Assembly (NCBI GenBank): GCA_030681895.1
Contig: JAUXRI010000312.1
Coordinates: 50,583 to 114,582, forward strand
Direction of reading: 5' to 3'
Source of the DNA: Myxococcales bacterium
Lineage (GTDB): Bacteria; Myxococcota; Myxococcia; Myxococcales; Myxococcaceae
DNA: 64,000 bases
This document shows, in pieces, positions 9,887-17,833 of this stretch. The notes below the pieces were generated by a model. That model did no database searches and was not told the DNA's origin. It saw only the letters and a program-made list of their open reading frames with translations. The first letter of the stretch is position 1, and each line of letters opens with the position of its first letter. Both the position numbers and the translations under genes were made by a program.

Positions 9887-10329
9887 TCACGCTTCCGTCG
9901 CAGCGGCGCGATCTCGGCGACCACCTGCGTGAGGCGCTCCTTCAAGGACTCGACGGGTGACACCCCGCTGCGTGACGCGATGGCCTCGGACACGGCCTCT
10001 TCGATGGCTGCGAGCGACTTGAACGGCTTGCCGAGGGTGACGTCAGGGCGCTGTTCACCGAAGGAGAGCGGCTCGGAGTGCCCGCTGATGAGCACGACGG
10101 GAATGCCGGGGAAGCGGCTGCGGGCTTCGCTGATGACCTCTCCGCCATGCATGCCGGGGAGGATCTTGTCGACGACGAGACACTCGACAGGGCCGACGTC
10201 GAGCAGCGAGAGGCCGTCTTCGCCCGTCTGCGCCGTGAGCACCTCGTAGCCGGCGCGGGTGAGGGTTCGGGCGACCAGCGTGCAGACCTCGGCGTCATCG
10301 TCGATGACCAGCACGCGACGGGACGTCAC
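9883..10329 (-). CDS. Single-domain response regulator (receiver only)
   Basis: 148 residues, a CheY-like receiver with acidic pocket D10-D11-D12, phosphoacceptor D54 (VVDKILPGM) and conserved K101 (LGKPF). About 25 charged residues follow the receiver but no DNA-binding or enzymatic output domain. Its ATG overlaps the preceding receiver gene's stop by 4 nt and its stop overlaps the FecR start by 4 nt. It can act as a phosphate sink, phosphorelay intermediate or protein-binding switch for the linked histidine kinase. Confidence 0.92.
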   Translation of the reverse strand: MTSRRVLVIDDDAEVCTLVARTLTRAGYEVLTAQTGEDGLSLLDVGPVECLVVDKILPGMHGGEVISEARSRFPGIPVVLISGHSEPLSFGEQRPDVTLGKPFKSLAAIEEAVSEAIASRSGVSPVESLKERLTQVVAEIAPLRRKRE

Positions 10330-10730
10330 GCGGGCACCTCGCGAGAGGCTCGGATCGCCGCCTCGCAGATGTCGAGGATGTCGTGAACGCCGAAGGGCTT
10401 GGTGACGTAGGCGTGCACGCCGAGATCGTTCGCGGCGACCTGCGTCTCGGGCGTCGGGAAGCCGGTGATGAGCAGAGCGCGGAGCCTTGGCTGCGCAGCG
10501 CGGGCCTGCTTGAGCACCTCGAGGCCGTCGAGGCCGGGCAGGTTCTTGTCGGTGATGAGCAGGTCGAAGGGCTCTGCTTTGAGTCTGATGAACCCGTCTT
10601 CAGCGGTGTCGACGAGGGTGACGATGTGGCCGGCACGGGTGAGCACGCGCTCGAGCAACATGCGCGCGGAGCGGTCGTCATCGATGACGAGAATTCGACC
10701 TGGGACCTTCGGGGCGGCCGGGGCGCTCAT
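10326..10730 (-). CDS. Single-domain response regulator (receiver only), first gene of cluster
   Basis: 134 residues when started at ATG 10730; an open frame continues to 10910, but that extension is low-complexity and would run into the divergent permease gene. Receiver residues: D17-D18-D19, phosphoacceptor D61 (LLITDKNLPG), conserved K111 (VTKPF). No output domain. It heads the minus-strand cluster and is divergent from the permease gene, with a 9-bp perfect inverted repeat between them. The pair of receiver-only proteins resembles a duplicated gene: both share the DKxLPG phosphorylation-site motif. Confidence 0.92.
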   Translation of the reverse strand: MSAPAAPKVPGRILVIDDDRSARMLLERVLTRAGHIVTLVDTAEDGFIRLKAEPFDLLITDKNLPGLDGLEVLKQARAAQPRLRALLITGFPTPETQVAANDLGVHAYVTKPFGVHDILDICEAAIRASREVPA

Positions 10731-10746
10731 TCGAGAGGGCGACTGT

Positions 10747-10784
10747 ACCTCGCGACGGGCCCGGGTGTGCTCGTTTCGCGAGGT
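10747..10784. promoter_or_regulatory. Inverted repeat between divergent RR operon and permease
   Basis: ACCTCGCGA at 10747-10755 and its exact reverse complement TCGCGAGGT at 10776-10784, separated by 20 bp that themselves contain the palindrome CGGGCCCG (10756-10763). It lies in the only gap between the divergent genes starting at 10730 and 10852, where both promoters must be. It may be an operator or an RNA stem. The function is inference. Confidence 0.4.
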
Positions 10785-10851
10785 TCCGGCTCGCGCGCGC
10801 GGAGTAGAGTTCCGCAGGTGCCCGACCCCTCTTCCGTGACGAGCTGGCTCG

Positions 10852-12252
10852 ATGTCTGACGCGTCGGAGTCGAACGACCTCGAGTCGCTCGGGTACAAGC
10901 AAGAGCTCAAGCGCGACGTGAGCGCGTTTCAGAACTTCGCGCTCTCGTTCTCCATCATCTCCATCCTCACCGGCGCGGTGACGCTCTACAAACACGGGCT
11001 GACGTGGGGTGGGCCGCTGGTGATGACGGTCGGCTGGCCGCTCGTCGTTGCAGGTACGCTGTGCATCGCGCTCTCGCTGGCTGAGCTGGCGTCGGCGTTC
11101 CCCACGGCCGGCGCGCTGTACCACTGGGCGTCGATTCTCGGCGGCACCGGCGCGGGCTGGGCGACGGCGTGGCTCAACACGCTGGGCCAGTTCGCCATCA
11201 CCGCGGGCATCGACTACGGCCTCGCCGAGTTCCTGGCGCCGCTCCTCGGCTGGCCAGCGGACCATTCGCACGTGTTGCCGCTGTTCGTGGTGCTGCTGGT
11301 GTCGCACGCGGTGCTCAACCACGTCGGCATCAAGGTGGTGACGTTCTTCAACGTCGTCTCGGCGTGGTACCACGTGGCCGGCGTCGTCATCGTGGTGGGC
11401 GCGGTGTTGCTGCTGGCACCGAAGCAGCCGGTGTCGTTCCTGTTCGAGACCGTGACGCCACCGAGCGGCGCGTGGATGCCGGGCTTCGTGGTGGCATTGC
11501 TCCAGGCCGGGTGGACATTCACCGGGTACGACGCCTCGGCGCATGCGTCGGAAGAGACGCACGATGCCGCCATCAACGCACCGAAGGGCATTCTCACGGC
11601 CGTCGTGGCGAGCGCCGTTGCCGGGTGGGTGTTGATCATCGGCGTGACGCTGGCGATTCCATCGTTGCCCGAGGCCGTCGCCGCGCCGAACGCGTTCCTC
11701 TACGTGCTGACGCACAGCCTCGGCGGCGTCGGCACCGCGCTCGTCTGGGTGTGCGTCGGCGCGATGTGGTTCTGCGGGCTGGCGAGCGTGACCAGCAACT
11801 CACGCATGCTGTGGGCGTTCGCGCGTGATGGCGGGCTGCCGTTCTCGAAGGCCCTCGCGAAGGTCTCACCGCGCTGGCAGACGCCGCACGTCGCGGTCTG
11901 GGTGTCGGTCGCGTGTGCGCTTGCCGTGTCGATTTTTGCCGAGGTCTTGAGCACCATGACGGCGGTCAGCACCGTCGCGCTGTACGCGAGCTACGGGCTC
12001 CCCATCGTCGCGGCGCTGTGGGCCAGGCGCCGTGGCTGGCCGAGGAAGGGCCCGTGGACGCTGGGGCGCGCGGGGCCGGTGCTCAACGTCATCGCCATCG
12101 TGTGGATCGCGCTGATGGTGGTGGCGATGTCGCTCCCTCCGACGGGCATCGCGGGCGTCACGATGCTGGGCATGTCGGCGGTGCTGTTGCTTGCGTGGTT
12201 CGGTGGTGTGCGACGCGTCTTCAAGGGCCCTGCGGTCGGCGTGGGCTCGTGA
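10852..12252 (+). CDS. APC-family amino acid permease
   Basis: 466 residues, about 12 hydrophobic segments. The start carries the APC-superfamily amino-acid/GABA permease pattern: a charged cytoplasmic tail, then LKRDVSAFQNFALSFSIISI and LAELASAFPTAGALYHWAS (consensus E-x-x-S-x-x-P-x-x-G-g-x-Y-x-W). A later segment (TGYDASAHASEET) matches the sixth-helix region of the same family. Likely a proton-coupled importer of an amino acid or polyamine-like substrate in the inner membrane; the substrate cannot be read. Divergent from the sensor cluster; no further operon partner. Confidence 0.88.
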   Translation: MSDASESNDLESLGYKQELKRDVSAFQNFALSFSIISILTGAVTLYKHGLTWGGPLVMTVGWPLVVAGTLCIALSLAELASAFPTAGALYHWASILGGTGAGWATAWLNTLGQFAITAGIDYGLAEFLAPLLGWPADHSHVLPLFVVLLVSHAVLNHVGIKVVTFFNVVSAWYHVAGVVIVVGAVLLLAPKQPVSFLFETVTPPSGAWMPGFVVALLQAGWTFTGYDASAHASEETHDAAINAPKGILTAVVASAVAGWVLIIGVTLAIPSLPEAVAAPNAFLYVLTHSLGGVGTALVWVCVGAMWFCGLASVTSNSRMLWAFARDGGLPFSKALAKVSPRWQTPHVAVWVSVACALAVSIFAEVLSTMTAVSTVALYASYGLPIVAALWARRRGWPRKGPWTLGRAGPVLNVIAIVWIALMVVAMSLPPTGIAGVTMLGMSAVLLLAWFGGVRRVFKGPAVGVGS

Positions 12253-12289
12253 GCGTGTCTGGAGTTCTACCCTGGCCTCGAGGTCGTCG

Positions 12290-13447
12290 ATGAGTCGCCT
12301 GCTCACGGTCTTCTGCTTCGCAGCGCTCGCCTGCAGTCCTCCACCGTCGACATGCGAAGCGTGCAGCGCGGGAGGCGCCGCTGGTGGTGTCGCGTCGGCC
12401 GGTGGTGTCGCGTCAGGCGGTGGAACAGCGTCGGCCGGGGGCGTGAGCGGCGGCGGTTCGAGCGCTGGAGGGAGCGCGACGGCCGGCGGCTCCGCGGGCG
12501 GCGCAAGCGCGGGAGGAAGCGCCGCCTCGACGCTGAGCGCCATGTACCCTCGCGACGAAGGCATCGCCGCCGACGCGCGCGTGCTCTTCGCGTCAGGGTT
12601 CGAGAACGGCATGACCGGGTGGACGCGCTTCACGCAGGACCCCATGCGGTTGTCGGTGGTGATGAACGCCACGCAAGCGAACGCCGGCATGAACTTCCTG
12701 CAGGAGCGCGTCACCCGGACTCAGCTCGCCGCAAACCAGTACATCTCGACCAACGCACAGCTCGACCTGTCACGCCGGGTGCCAGAGCTGTACTGGCGCT
12801 TCTATGCGCGAGTCGTCGGAACCACCGCGAAGCCGCATCACTGGGTGCGTGTCGCGGCGGGCACGGCCGGCTTCCAGAGCGACGGCCTCGCGAACACCCG
12901 GCCCGCTGGAGACCAGGGCTTCTGGTTCGACGTCGATCTCACCGGCGCCGACTCGTTCAACTTCTATACGTACTGGCACGCGATGCGCTCAGGCCGCTGC
13001 AACGATGGCAGCGCGACGCCCGGCTGCGCAGGTGACCAGGGCACCACGTACTACTACGGAAACAACTTCACCTTCGCGAACCAGGTGCCCATCGTGCGCG
13101 ATCGCTGGTTCTGTCTCGAGGTGCGCGCGAAGGTGAACACCGTCGGGTCGAGCGATGGCGAGCTCACGCTGTGGAAAGACGGCGCGCTCGTCGCCGACTA
13201 CCGGCCCGGGACGCCGCGTGGGCGTTGGCTGCGCGACAACTTCTACAGCTGGGGCCAGTACTTCCAGGACGTGCAGGCGTTCGAGGGCTTCGACTTCCGC
13301 ACCAGCGCCGACGTGCTGCTGAAGCGGGTGACGCTCGACGCGTACTACGAGCGCGGCACCCTGCCCGCCGCGGCGCCGGAGGAGCAGATCATTCACTACG
13401 ACGACGTGGTGGTCGCGACGTCGCGCATCGGGTGCCGGGTTCCCTGA
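12290..13447 (+). CDS. Lipoprotein with Gly/Ser linker and ConA-like (polysaccharide lyase-type) domain
   Basis: 385 residues from ATG 12290. The signal peptide MSRLLTVFCFAALAC has a lipobox (ALAC, Cys15). Residues about 25-85 form a linker of (A/S)GG repeats. The rest is beta-rich with a jelly-roll look: HHWVRVAAG, RWFCLEVRAKVNT, GELTLWKDG and a final YDDVVVATSRIGC, a C-terminal strand seen in polysaccharide-lyase-like ConA folds. The large Cys-containing loop GRCNDGS...PGCAGDQG may be disulfide-bonded. Probably outer-membrane attached and glycan-binding or glycan-cleaving; no catalytic residues assigned. An upstream in-frame extension overlaps the permease gene and is rejected. Confidence 0.75.
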   Translation: MSRLLTVFCFAALACSPPPSTCEACSAGGAAGGVASAGGVASGGGTASAGGVSGGGSSAGGSATAGGSAGGASAGGSAASTLSAMYPRDEGIAADARVLFASGFENGMTGWTRFTQDPMRLSVVMNATQANAGMNFLQERVTRTQLAANQYISTNAQLDLSRRVPELYWRFYARVVGTTAKPHHWVRVAAGTAGFQSDGLANTRPAGDQGFWFDVDLTGADSFNFYTYWHAMRSGRCNDGSATPGCAGDQGTTYYYGNNFTFANQVPIVRDRWFCLEVRAKVNTVGSSDGELTLWKDGALVADYRPGTPRGRWLRDNFYSWGQYFQDVQAFEGFDFRTSADVLLKRVTLDAYYERGTLPAAAPEEQIIHYDDVVVATSRIGCRVP

Positions 13448-13510
13448 GCGCTTCCGCCCAGCGTTCGTCTGGAGGCGAGTCGACGATCGTCCACGACAGG
13501 CTGGCGCGTC

Positions 13511-14803
13511 TCACTCCACCGACGGCTGATCATCAAAACTCGTCGTCCGCGCGCCCACCACCACCGGCTCCGCGACGAGCACCGGTTCGATGCCAACCGT
13601 CCGCTCGAGCTGCGGCAACAACCGTGGCGCGATGGCCTTCTGCTCTTCGCGAATTCGCCGCGCCCGCTTCACGAACCCCTGCTTGAGCGAGCGCCACGTC
13701 AACGACGCTGTCGTCACGCCCACCGCCTCGAGCGCGAGGGTCGTCATCGCGTCAGGGTTGGGCTCGTAGAGCCCGAGGCGTTCTCGCTCGAGGAAGGCCA
13801 GGTAGGGCGGCTCGGTGCCCGGAATCACCCGGTGCACCAGCAACGGCCCGCAGCGCATCTCGAGCATCTCGTGCAGGGTCGAGTGCGCGATGCTCCCCAT
13901 CACGGGCACATCGGTCAGCGCATACAGCCGCGCCAGCAACGGGTGCGGCAGGAACCCGAGCACGAAGAAGCCCGGCCTTCCGCCGTGGAGCGTGAGCAAC
14001 TCGGTCTCGAACTGCGCGTCGCGGCCAGCGAGCACCACCATCGAGAACTTCGAGCCCAGGTCCGGGTGATGCACGAGCCGATCGATGACGGGCCGGCACC
14101 CCGCCGCGAACCCCGAGCCGCCGAAGAAGGTGATGACGGGCTTCGAGGCGTCGAGCCGAGTGAAGTCGGGCACCACCTCGGCCAGCTCGCGGCGCCACTG
14201 GTCCTTGTGCGACGTGGCGCGGGTCTGCACCGCCTGCGAGTTGCCCAACTCGTCGAACGCCTCGCTCACGAGCGTGCCGAGGCGGAAGACCTCGTCCGGG
14301 TACGCGCGCGTCTGGAGGATCTCGAAGGTGTCAGGCCCGTTCACCAGCGTCACGTCAGCGCGGAAGGCGCGCACGGACGGGAAGAACGTGGGCGTCGGCG
14401 CTCCGTAGTCGGGGATGACGTTGACGATCTTCACGGGGCTGCCGAGCAACCATCGCGCGACCTGGAAACACGCGGTGAGCTGCACATGGGTCGACACCAC
14501 CACGTCGGGCCGCTGGGCCTTGAGCAGCGCCACCAGCTCGAGCATCAGCCGCGGGTTGAGCAGGGTCGCGAACCACGCCGACAGCGAGAAGTTCGTCAGC
14601 CAGAAGACCAGGCCCTGCAGACCCCACCGAACACAGAACCGATAGAAGGTGTCGAAGCCGTTCGCGGCGGTCCAGGCGATGGGCACCACGCGATGCTGGT
14701 GGGGGTCCTGCCGGGTGACGCTCCGAACGAGCGCGTCACGAACCGTGTTGTGTCCGCCACCTGCGTGAACGGAAGCGAAGACGACTCGCAACGGGCCAGA
14801 CAT
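13511..14803 (-). CDS. MGDG-synthase-like glycosyltransferase (GT28 type)
   Basis: 430 residues. The N-terminus VVFASVHAGGGHNTVRDAL is the loop of the diacylglycerol glucosyl/galactosyltransferase family (GGGH...A). Further family features: STHVQL in the N-domain, VIPDYGAPTPTFFP, and a donor-binding C-domain with FFGGSGFAAG and a Met/Glu-containing segment (HSTLHEMLEMRCGPLLVHRVIPG). Likely transfers a sugar from a nucleotide sugar to a lipid at the membrane. Downstream on the same strand after the PAP2-like and GtrA-like genes, but separated from them by about 100 bp with its own strong ribosome site (GGAGGGGAG), so possibly a separate transcript. Confidence 0.82.
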   Translation of the reverse strand: MSGPLRVVFASVHAGGGHNTVRDALVRSVTRQDPHQHRVVPIAWTAANGFDTFYRFCVRWGLQGLVFWLTNFSLSAWFATLLNPRLMLELVALLKAQRPDVVVSTHVQLTACFQVARWLLGSPVKIVNVIPDYGAPTPTFFPSVRAFRADVTLVNGPDTFEILQTRAYPDEVFRLGTLVSEAFDELGNSQAVQTRATSHKDQWRRELAEVVPDFTRLDASKPVITFFGGSGFAAGCRPVIDRLVHHPDLGSKFSMVVLAGRDAQFETELLTLHGGRPGFFVLGFLPHPLLARLYALTDVPVMGSIAHSTLHEMLEMRCGPLLVHRVIPGTEPPYLAFLERERLGLYEPNPDAMTTLALEAVGVTTASLTWRSLKQGFVKRARRIREEQKAIAPRLLPQLERTVGIEPVLVAEPVVVGARTTSFDDQPSVE

Positions 14804-14906
14804 CAGGGACTCCCCTCCGGGTGCGGTGAGTCAGGACCAACAAACGTCAACAGCGTCACAGTCTGTAGCGTTCCTCTGAACGATTGGCCACCTTTGCGGC
14901 CGGGCT

Positions 14907-15353
14907 TCAGGTGCCGGGCGTCGGTGGATCGATCGGCGGCGCATCGGTTTTCAGAGGCCCCGGCGCAGGGGGAAAGACGACGTAGCGCAGCGCCAGCATC
15001 CACGTGGGCGTGACCACCGTCACGTCGGCGAGCACTGCCGCAACGACGTAGGGCACGCCGAGGCCGTCTCTGAGCCAGACGACGACCTGGCCATGAATGA
15101 GACTGATGAGCACCACGAAGCCGACGTAGCGGGCTCCCGACGCGGCGAGCGGTTGGGCGTGGTCTTTGAACGTGAAGGTGCGATGGGCGAAGTAGCTGAA
15201 CACCGCGCCGACGACCTTCCCGCTCATCGCAGCCACCCGGGTCGGAGCTCCGAAGAACGCGAGCGAGACGCCGACGCCGTGATCGATGACCGACGTCATC
15301 GCGCCGGCGCCGAGGCCGCGGACGAGCCACGAGGCTTTGAAACGCTTCCACAT
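14907..15353 (-). CDS. GtrA-like membrane protein
   Basis: 148 residues from ATG 15353 (MWKRFKASWLVRGL), four predicted membrane helices. The pattern VGLxxxxxDhgV...K..GAvfSYFahRTFTFKD, ending with a fourth helix rich in Val/Ala, is typical of GtrA/DPMS flippase-like proteins that move undecaprenyl- or dolichyl-linked sugars across the membrane. Starts 5 nt after the PAP2-like gene stop, so co-transcribed. The basic/Pro-rich C-terminal tail (residues about 130-148) is not part of the family core. Substrate unknown. Confidence 0.8.
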   Translation of the reverse strand: MWKRFKASWLVRGLGAGAMTSVIDHGVGVSLAFFGAPTRVAAMSGKVVGAVFSYFAHRTFTFKDHAQPLAASGARYVGFVVLISLIHGQVVVWLRDGLGVPYVVAAVLADVTVVTPTWMLALRYVVFPPAPGPLKTDAPPIDPPTPGT

Positions 15354-15358
15354 GATCG

Positions 15359-16012
15359 TCAGCGCACCGGCGCCGGCGTCTTCGGCCACCCCTCGCGCAG
15401 CACGAAGAGCGAGAAGGTGATGGCGTACGCGCCGATGACGTCGATGGAGTAGTGCAGGTGCGCAAAGAAGAGGCTGATGACGACCAGCACGTGCGCGGCG
15501 AGCATCGGCCAGCGGAGCTTCGGGTTCGGCCAGACGTACAACAACAGCAGGAGCGTCGTCGCCGTGTGGCCCGAGAAGAACAGGTCTTTCGTGAGGTAGA
15601 CGCGGGCGCCGCCATCGGGCGCGAAGAAGGCGGGCGTCATGAGGCCGGTGAAGGCGCGCAGCCTCGTGTCGAAGTCCATGCCGGCGTGGAGATCGGGCCC
15701 ACTCACGGGTCCGAGGCCGGTGACGGCGATGCAGACGCCTCGCACCAGCGCGACGAGGCCCGACGACACCATGTAGCGGACGAAGCGCGCGCCGTCGGTG
15801 AGGAAGAAGACGATGGCGACGGGCACGTACGCGACGATCCACACGATGTAGTTCCAGCGGTCGACCCACGCGACGTAGGGCACGTGCTGGAGCACCACGT
15901 CGGGCAACGTCGGCGCAGGCCTCGCCTCGGCCCACAACGCCAGCCACACCATCACGCCGTAGCAGGCGTAGCGGAAGACGAGGCTCAGGGCTGCGGCTGG
16001 CAGGTGGCGCAC
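15359..16012 (-). CDS. PAP2 (sphingomyelin-synthase-like) phosphatase family membrane protein
   Basis: 217 residues with six likely membrane helices. The two catalytic boxes are visible: KDLFFSGHTATTLL (His of the SGHT motif) and HLHYSIDVIGAY (H-x3-D), the arrangement of PAP2_C/sphingomyelin-synthase-like proteins. It probably acts on a lipid phosphate or transfers a phospho-head-group. Start chosen at GTG 16012. Forms a two-gene unit with the GtrA-like gene; with the downstream lipid glycosyltransferase it suggests envelope glycolipid or lipid-linked sugar metabolism. Confidence 0.8.
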   Translation of the reverse strand: MRHLPAAALSLVFRYACYGVMVWLALWAEARPAPTLPDVVLQHVPYVAWVDRWNYIVWIVAYVPVAIVFFLTDGARFVRYMVSSGLVALVRGVCIAVTGLGPVSGPDLHAGMDFDTRLRAFTGLMTPAFFAPDGGARVYLTKDLFFSGHTATTLLLLLYVWPNPKLRWPMLAAHVLVVISLFFAHLHYSIDVIGAYAITFSLFVLREGWPKTPAPVR

Positions 16013-16061
16013 GGCGAAGGGAGCCCTACGCGGAAGGCCCCGCGCCCGTCCACCTTTGGTG

Positions 16062-16586
16062 TCAGAGCATCTCGAGCGCGACGCCGGCCGCCTGAATCGT
16101 CGCGGCGATACGAATGGCGTCGTGCACGTGGTCTTCGGTCAGGCCGCCTTCGAGCACGATGGCCTCGTGCGACTTCAGGCACGCCTCGCAGAAGTTGATG
16201 CTCGAGACGGCCGCCGAGAAGAGCTCGAAGTCGACCTGCGTCGTCGCGACCTGCTTCAGGCGCATCATGCGAAGGCGCGCGGGCTTCTGCTCGTACGACT
16301 CCTTCGCCATGACGTGGCGGAACCGGTAGTAGACGTTGTTCATGCCCATCATGATGGCGGCGGCCTTCGCGTCCTCGACGACCGCGTCGGACACGCCCTT
16401 CGCCTTCGCGTCGGCGACGAGCGCGTCGGCCAGCTGACGGTTCCTCACCGCGAAGGCGCACGCGATGGCGACGCCCCACGTCTGATCGAGCGAGAGCGTC
16501 GCGGGCTGCAGCACGTTCTGGAGGTTGATCTTGATGTCGCGCCCGGCGTCCGGGAACACGTCACGAAGCTTGTCGATGTTTTCCAT
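16062..16586 (-). CDS. ahpD: Alkyl hydroperoxide reductase AhpD family
   Basis: 174 residues from ATG 16586. All-helical AhpD protein with the redox motif C133-E-A-C136 followed by H140 (NFCEACLKSHE), matching the mycobacterial AhpD active site C-x-x-C-x3-H. Family role: adaptor that re-reduces AhpC. It follows ahpC at 118 bp, with a strong hairpin in the gap. An upstream in-frame extension to 16811 crosses that hairpin and ahpC and is not used. Confidence 0.93.
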   Translation of the reverse strand: MENIDKLRDVFPDAGRDIKINLQNVLQPATLSLDQTWGVAIACAFAVRNRQLADALVADAKAKGVSDAVVEDAKAAAIMMGMNNVYYRFRHVMAKESYEQKPARLRMMRLKQVATTQVDFELFSAAVSSINFCEACLKSHEAIVLEGGLTEDHVHDAIRIAATIQAAGVALEML

Positions 16587-16636
16587 GTGCGAACTCTCTT
16601 TCCGACTGCTGAAGGCAACGCGCTCTCGAGAAACAC

Positions 16637-16675
16637 CACGGGCGTGGCGGGAGCGCGCCCCACACCACGCCCGTG
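16637..16675 (-). terminator. Hairpin between ahpC and ahpD (partial terminator or processing site)
   Basis: Perfect 11-bp inverted repeat CACGGGCGTGG (16637-16647) and CCACGCCCGTG (16665-16675), loop 17 nt. On the minus strand the stem is followed by GTGTTTC, so there is only a weak U-run. It sits just after ahpC and before ahpD, where it could lower ahpD expression relative to ahpC. The function is inferred. Confidence 0.5.
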
Positions 16676-16704
16676 AACACTTCAGGACTCCGCCGACGAG
16701 TGGC

Positions 16705-17256
16705 TCAGCCGGCCTTCTTGATCTTCGCCGAGAGGGTCTCGTCGCCCTTCTTCCAATTGCAGGCGCAGAGCTCTTCGGTCTGGAGACCGTCGAGCACGCG
16801 GAGCACCTCATCGACGTTGCGGCCGACCGACAGGTCGTTCGCAGTGGCGAAACGAACCACGCCGTTCGGGTCGATGATCATCGTGGCGCGCAGGGCGACC
16901 TGGGCCTCGGGGTGGAGCAGGCCGTACGCCTGGCCCATGGCCGCCGAGATGAAGAGCAGCGGGTGCTTGATGCCCTTGAGGTCAGCGTGGTTGTTGCGCC
17001 AGGCGAGGTGCGAAAACTCGTTGTCGGTCGAGCCGCCGAGCACCACCGCGCCGCGATCGGCGAAGTCCTTCAGCTTCTTGTCGAACTCGACGATCTCGGT
17101 CGGGCACACGAAGGTGAAGTCCTTCGGGTACGTGTAGAGCACCACCCACTTTCCGGCGTGCTCCTTCAGCGAGACGTTCTTGAACTCCTTGCCCTTCTCG
17201 ACGCTGACGCAGGCGACGACGTTGAACTCGGGGGCCTTCGAACCGGGGACCAGCAT
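16705..17256 (-). CDS. ahpC: Peroxiredoxin AhpC (mycobacterial type, three cysteines)
   Basis: 183 residues. Peroxidatic C51 in FTFVCPTE and two C-terminal cysteines C164 and C166 (EELCACNW), the arrangement of mycobacterial AhpC that is reduced by AhpD rather than AhpF; ahpD is the next gene. It reduces peroxides and peroxynitrite in the cytoplasm. The ribosome site lies in the 38-bp gap after perR. Expression is likely controlled by the PerR encoded just upstream in the same direction. Confidence 0.95.
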   Translation of the reverse strand: MLVPGSKAPEFNVVACVSVEKGKEFKNVSLKEHAGKWVVLYTYPKDFTFVCPTEIVEFDKKLKDFADRGAVVLGGSTDNEFSHLAWRNNHADLKGIKHPLLFISAAMGQAYGLLHPEAQVALRATMIIDPNGVVRFATANDLSVGRNVDEVLRVLDGLQTEELCACNWKKGDETLSAKIKKAG

Positions 17257-17294
17257 GTTGTTCTCTCTTTCGGTGTGGTGAAGCGGGAATGGGC

Positions 17295-17723
17295 TCAGCG
17301 TTTCTTCGAACTGCTCTTCCGGGGCCCGCCGAGCTTCCGGCCCCGCATGACGACCATGTACTCCGTGACGTCGTAGCCGCCGAGACGCGAGACGTCTCCG
17401 ACGCGCACCGCGTCCCAGGGAATGTCTTCGATCTGATCCGTATCGACGTCGATGAAGTGGTGGTGCCGCTCGAGGTTGGGGTCGAACACCACGCGCCCCT
17501 CGGCGAGCACCAACTGGCGCAGCAGGCCCTTCTCCACGAAGAGGTTGAGCGTGTTGTAGACGGTCGCGCGCGAGAGCATCGGCACCAGCGACTGCACCTT
17601 CGCCAGCACCTGGTCGGCTGACGGGTGCTCCTCGGTCGCGAGCACGTACTCGGCGACCGCGAGGCGCTGCGCTGACGGCTGAATGCCAGCATCTTTGAGG
17701 CGCGCCGAGAGGGTTGGACTCAT
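17295..17723 (-). CDS. perR: PerR-type peroxide-sensing Fur-family repressor lacking structural zinc cysteines
   Basis: 142 residues, Fur-family winged helix with a C-terminal dimer domain. Candidate ligands H33, D81, H87, H89, D100 have the same spacing (48, 6, 2, 11) as the Bacillus PerR regulatory site H37/D85/H91/H93/D104; the final Asp is typical of PerR rather than Fur. The usual C-x-x-C zinc motif after HHHF is replaced by IDVD and no second C-x-x-C is present; the protein has no cysteines at all. It heads perR-ahpC-ahpD and diverges from dps. His oxidation by peroxide with Fe bound is the known PerR mechanism; applying it here is inference from ligand spacing. Confidence 0.88.
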   Translation of the reverse strand: MSPTLSARLKDAGIQPSAQRLAVAEYVLATEEHPSADQVLAKVQSLVPMLSRATVYNTLNLFVEKGLLRQLVLAEGRVVFDPNLERHHHFIDVDTDQIEDIPWDAVRVGDVSRLGGYDVTEYMVVMRGRKLGGPRKSSSKKR

Positions 17724-17833
17724 TTCGGAGTTAGACTTAATCCAGAGTTTGACGCGTGCAAGCCCAAATCGTCGCGCAACGCTGGCACGCCGCTGCTATC
17801 GATGCGGCACCTCGAACTTCACAGGAGCACTCC
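17724..17833. promoter_or_regulatory. Divergent perR / dps promoter region
   Basis: 110 bp between the perR and dps starts. It contains a local AT-rich patch TTAGACTTAATCCAGAG (17731-17747), standing out from its GC-rich surroundings, which is the best place for a PerR/Fur-type operator; it is not a clean palindrome. TTTGAC at 17748-17753 could be a -35 for dps, without a convincing -10. Dps has a good ribosome site (AGGAG). Confidence 0.35.

Noticed and set aside
10731..10910. N-terminal extension of the first response regulator
   Set aside because: Low-complexity, covers the divergent promoter region and the permease start; ATG 10730 fits the receiver domain boundary.
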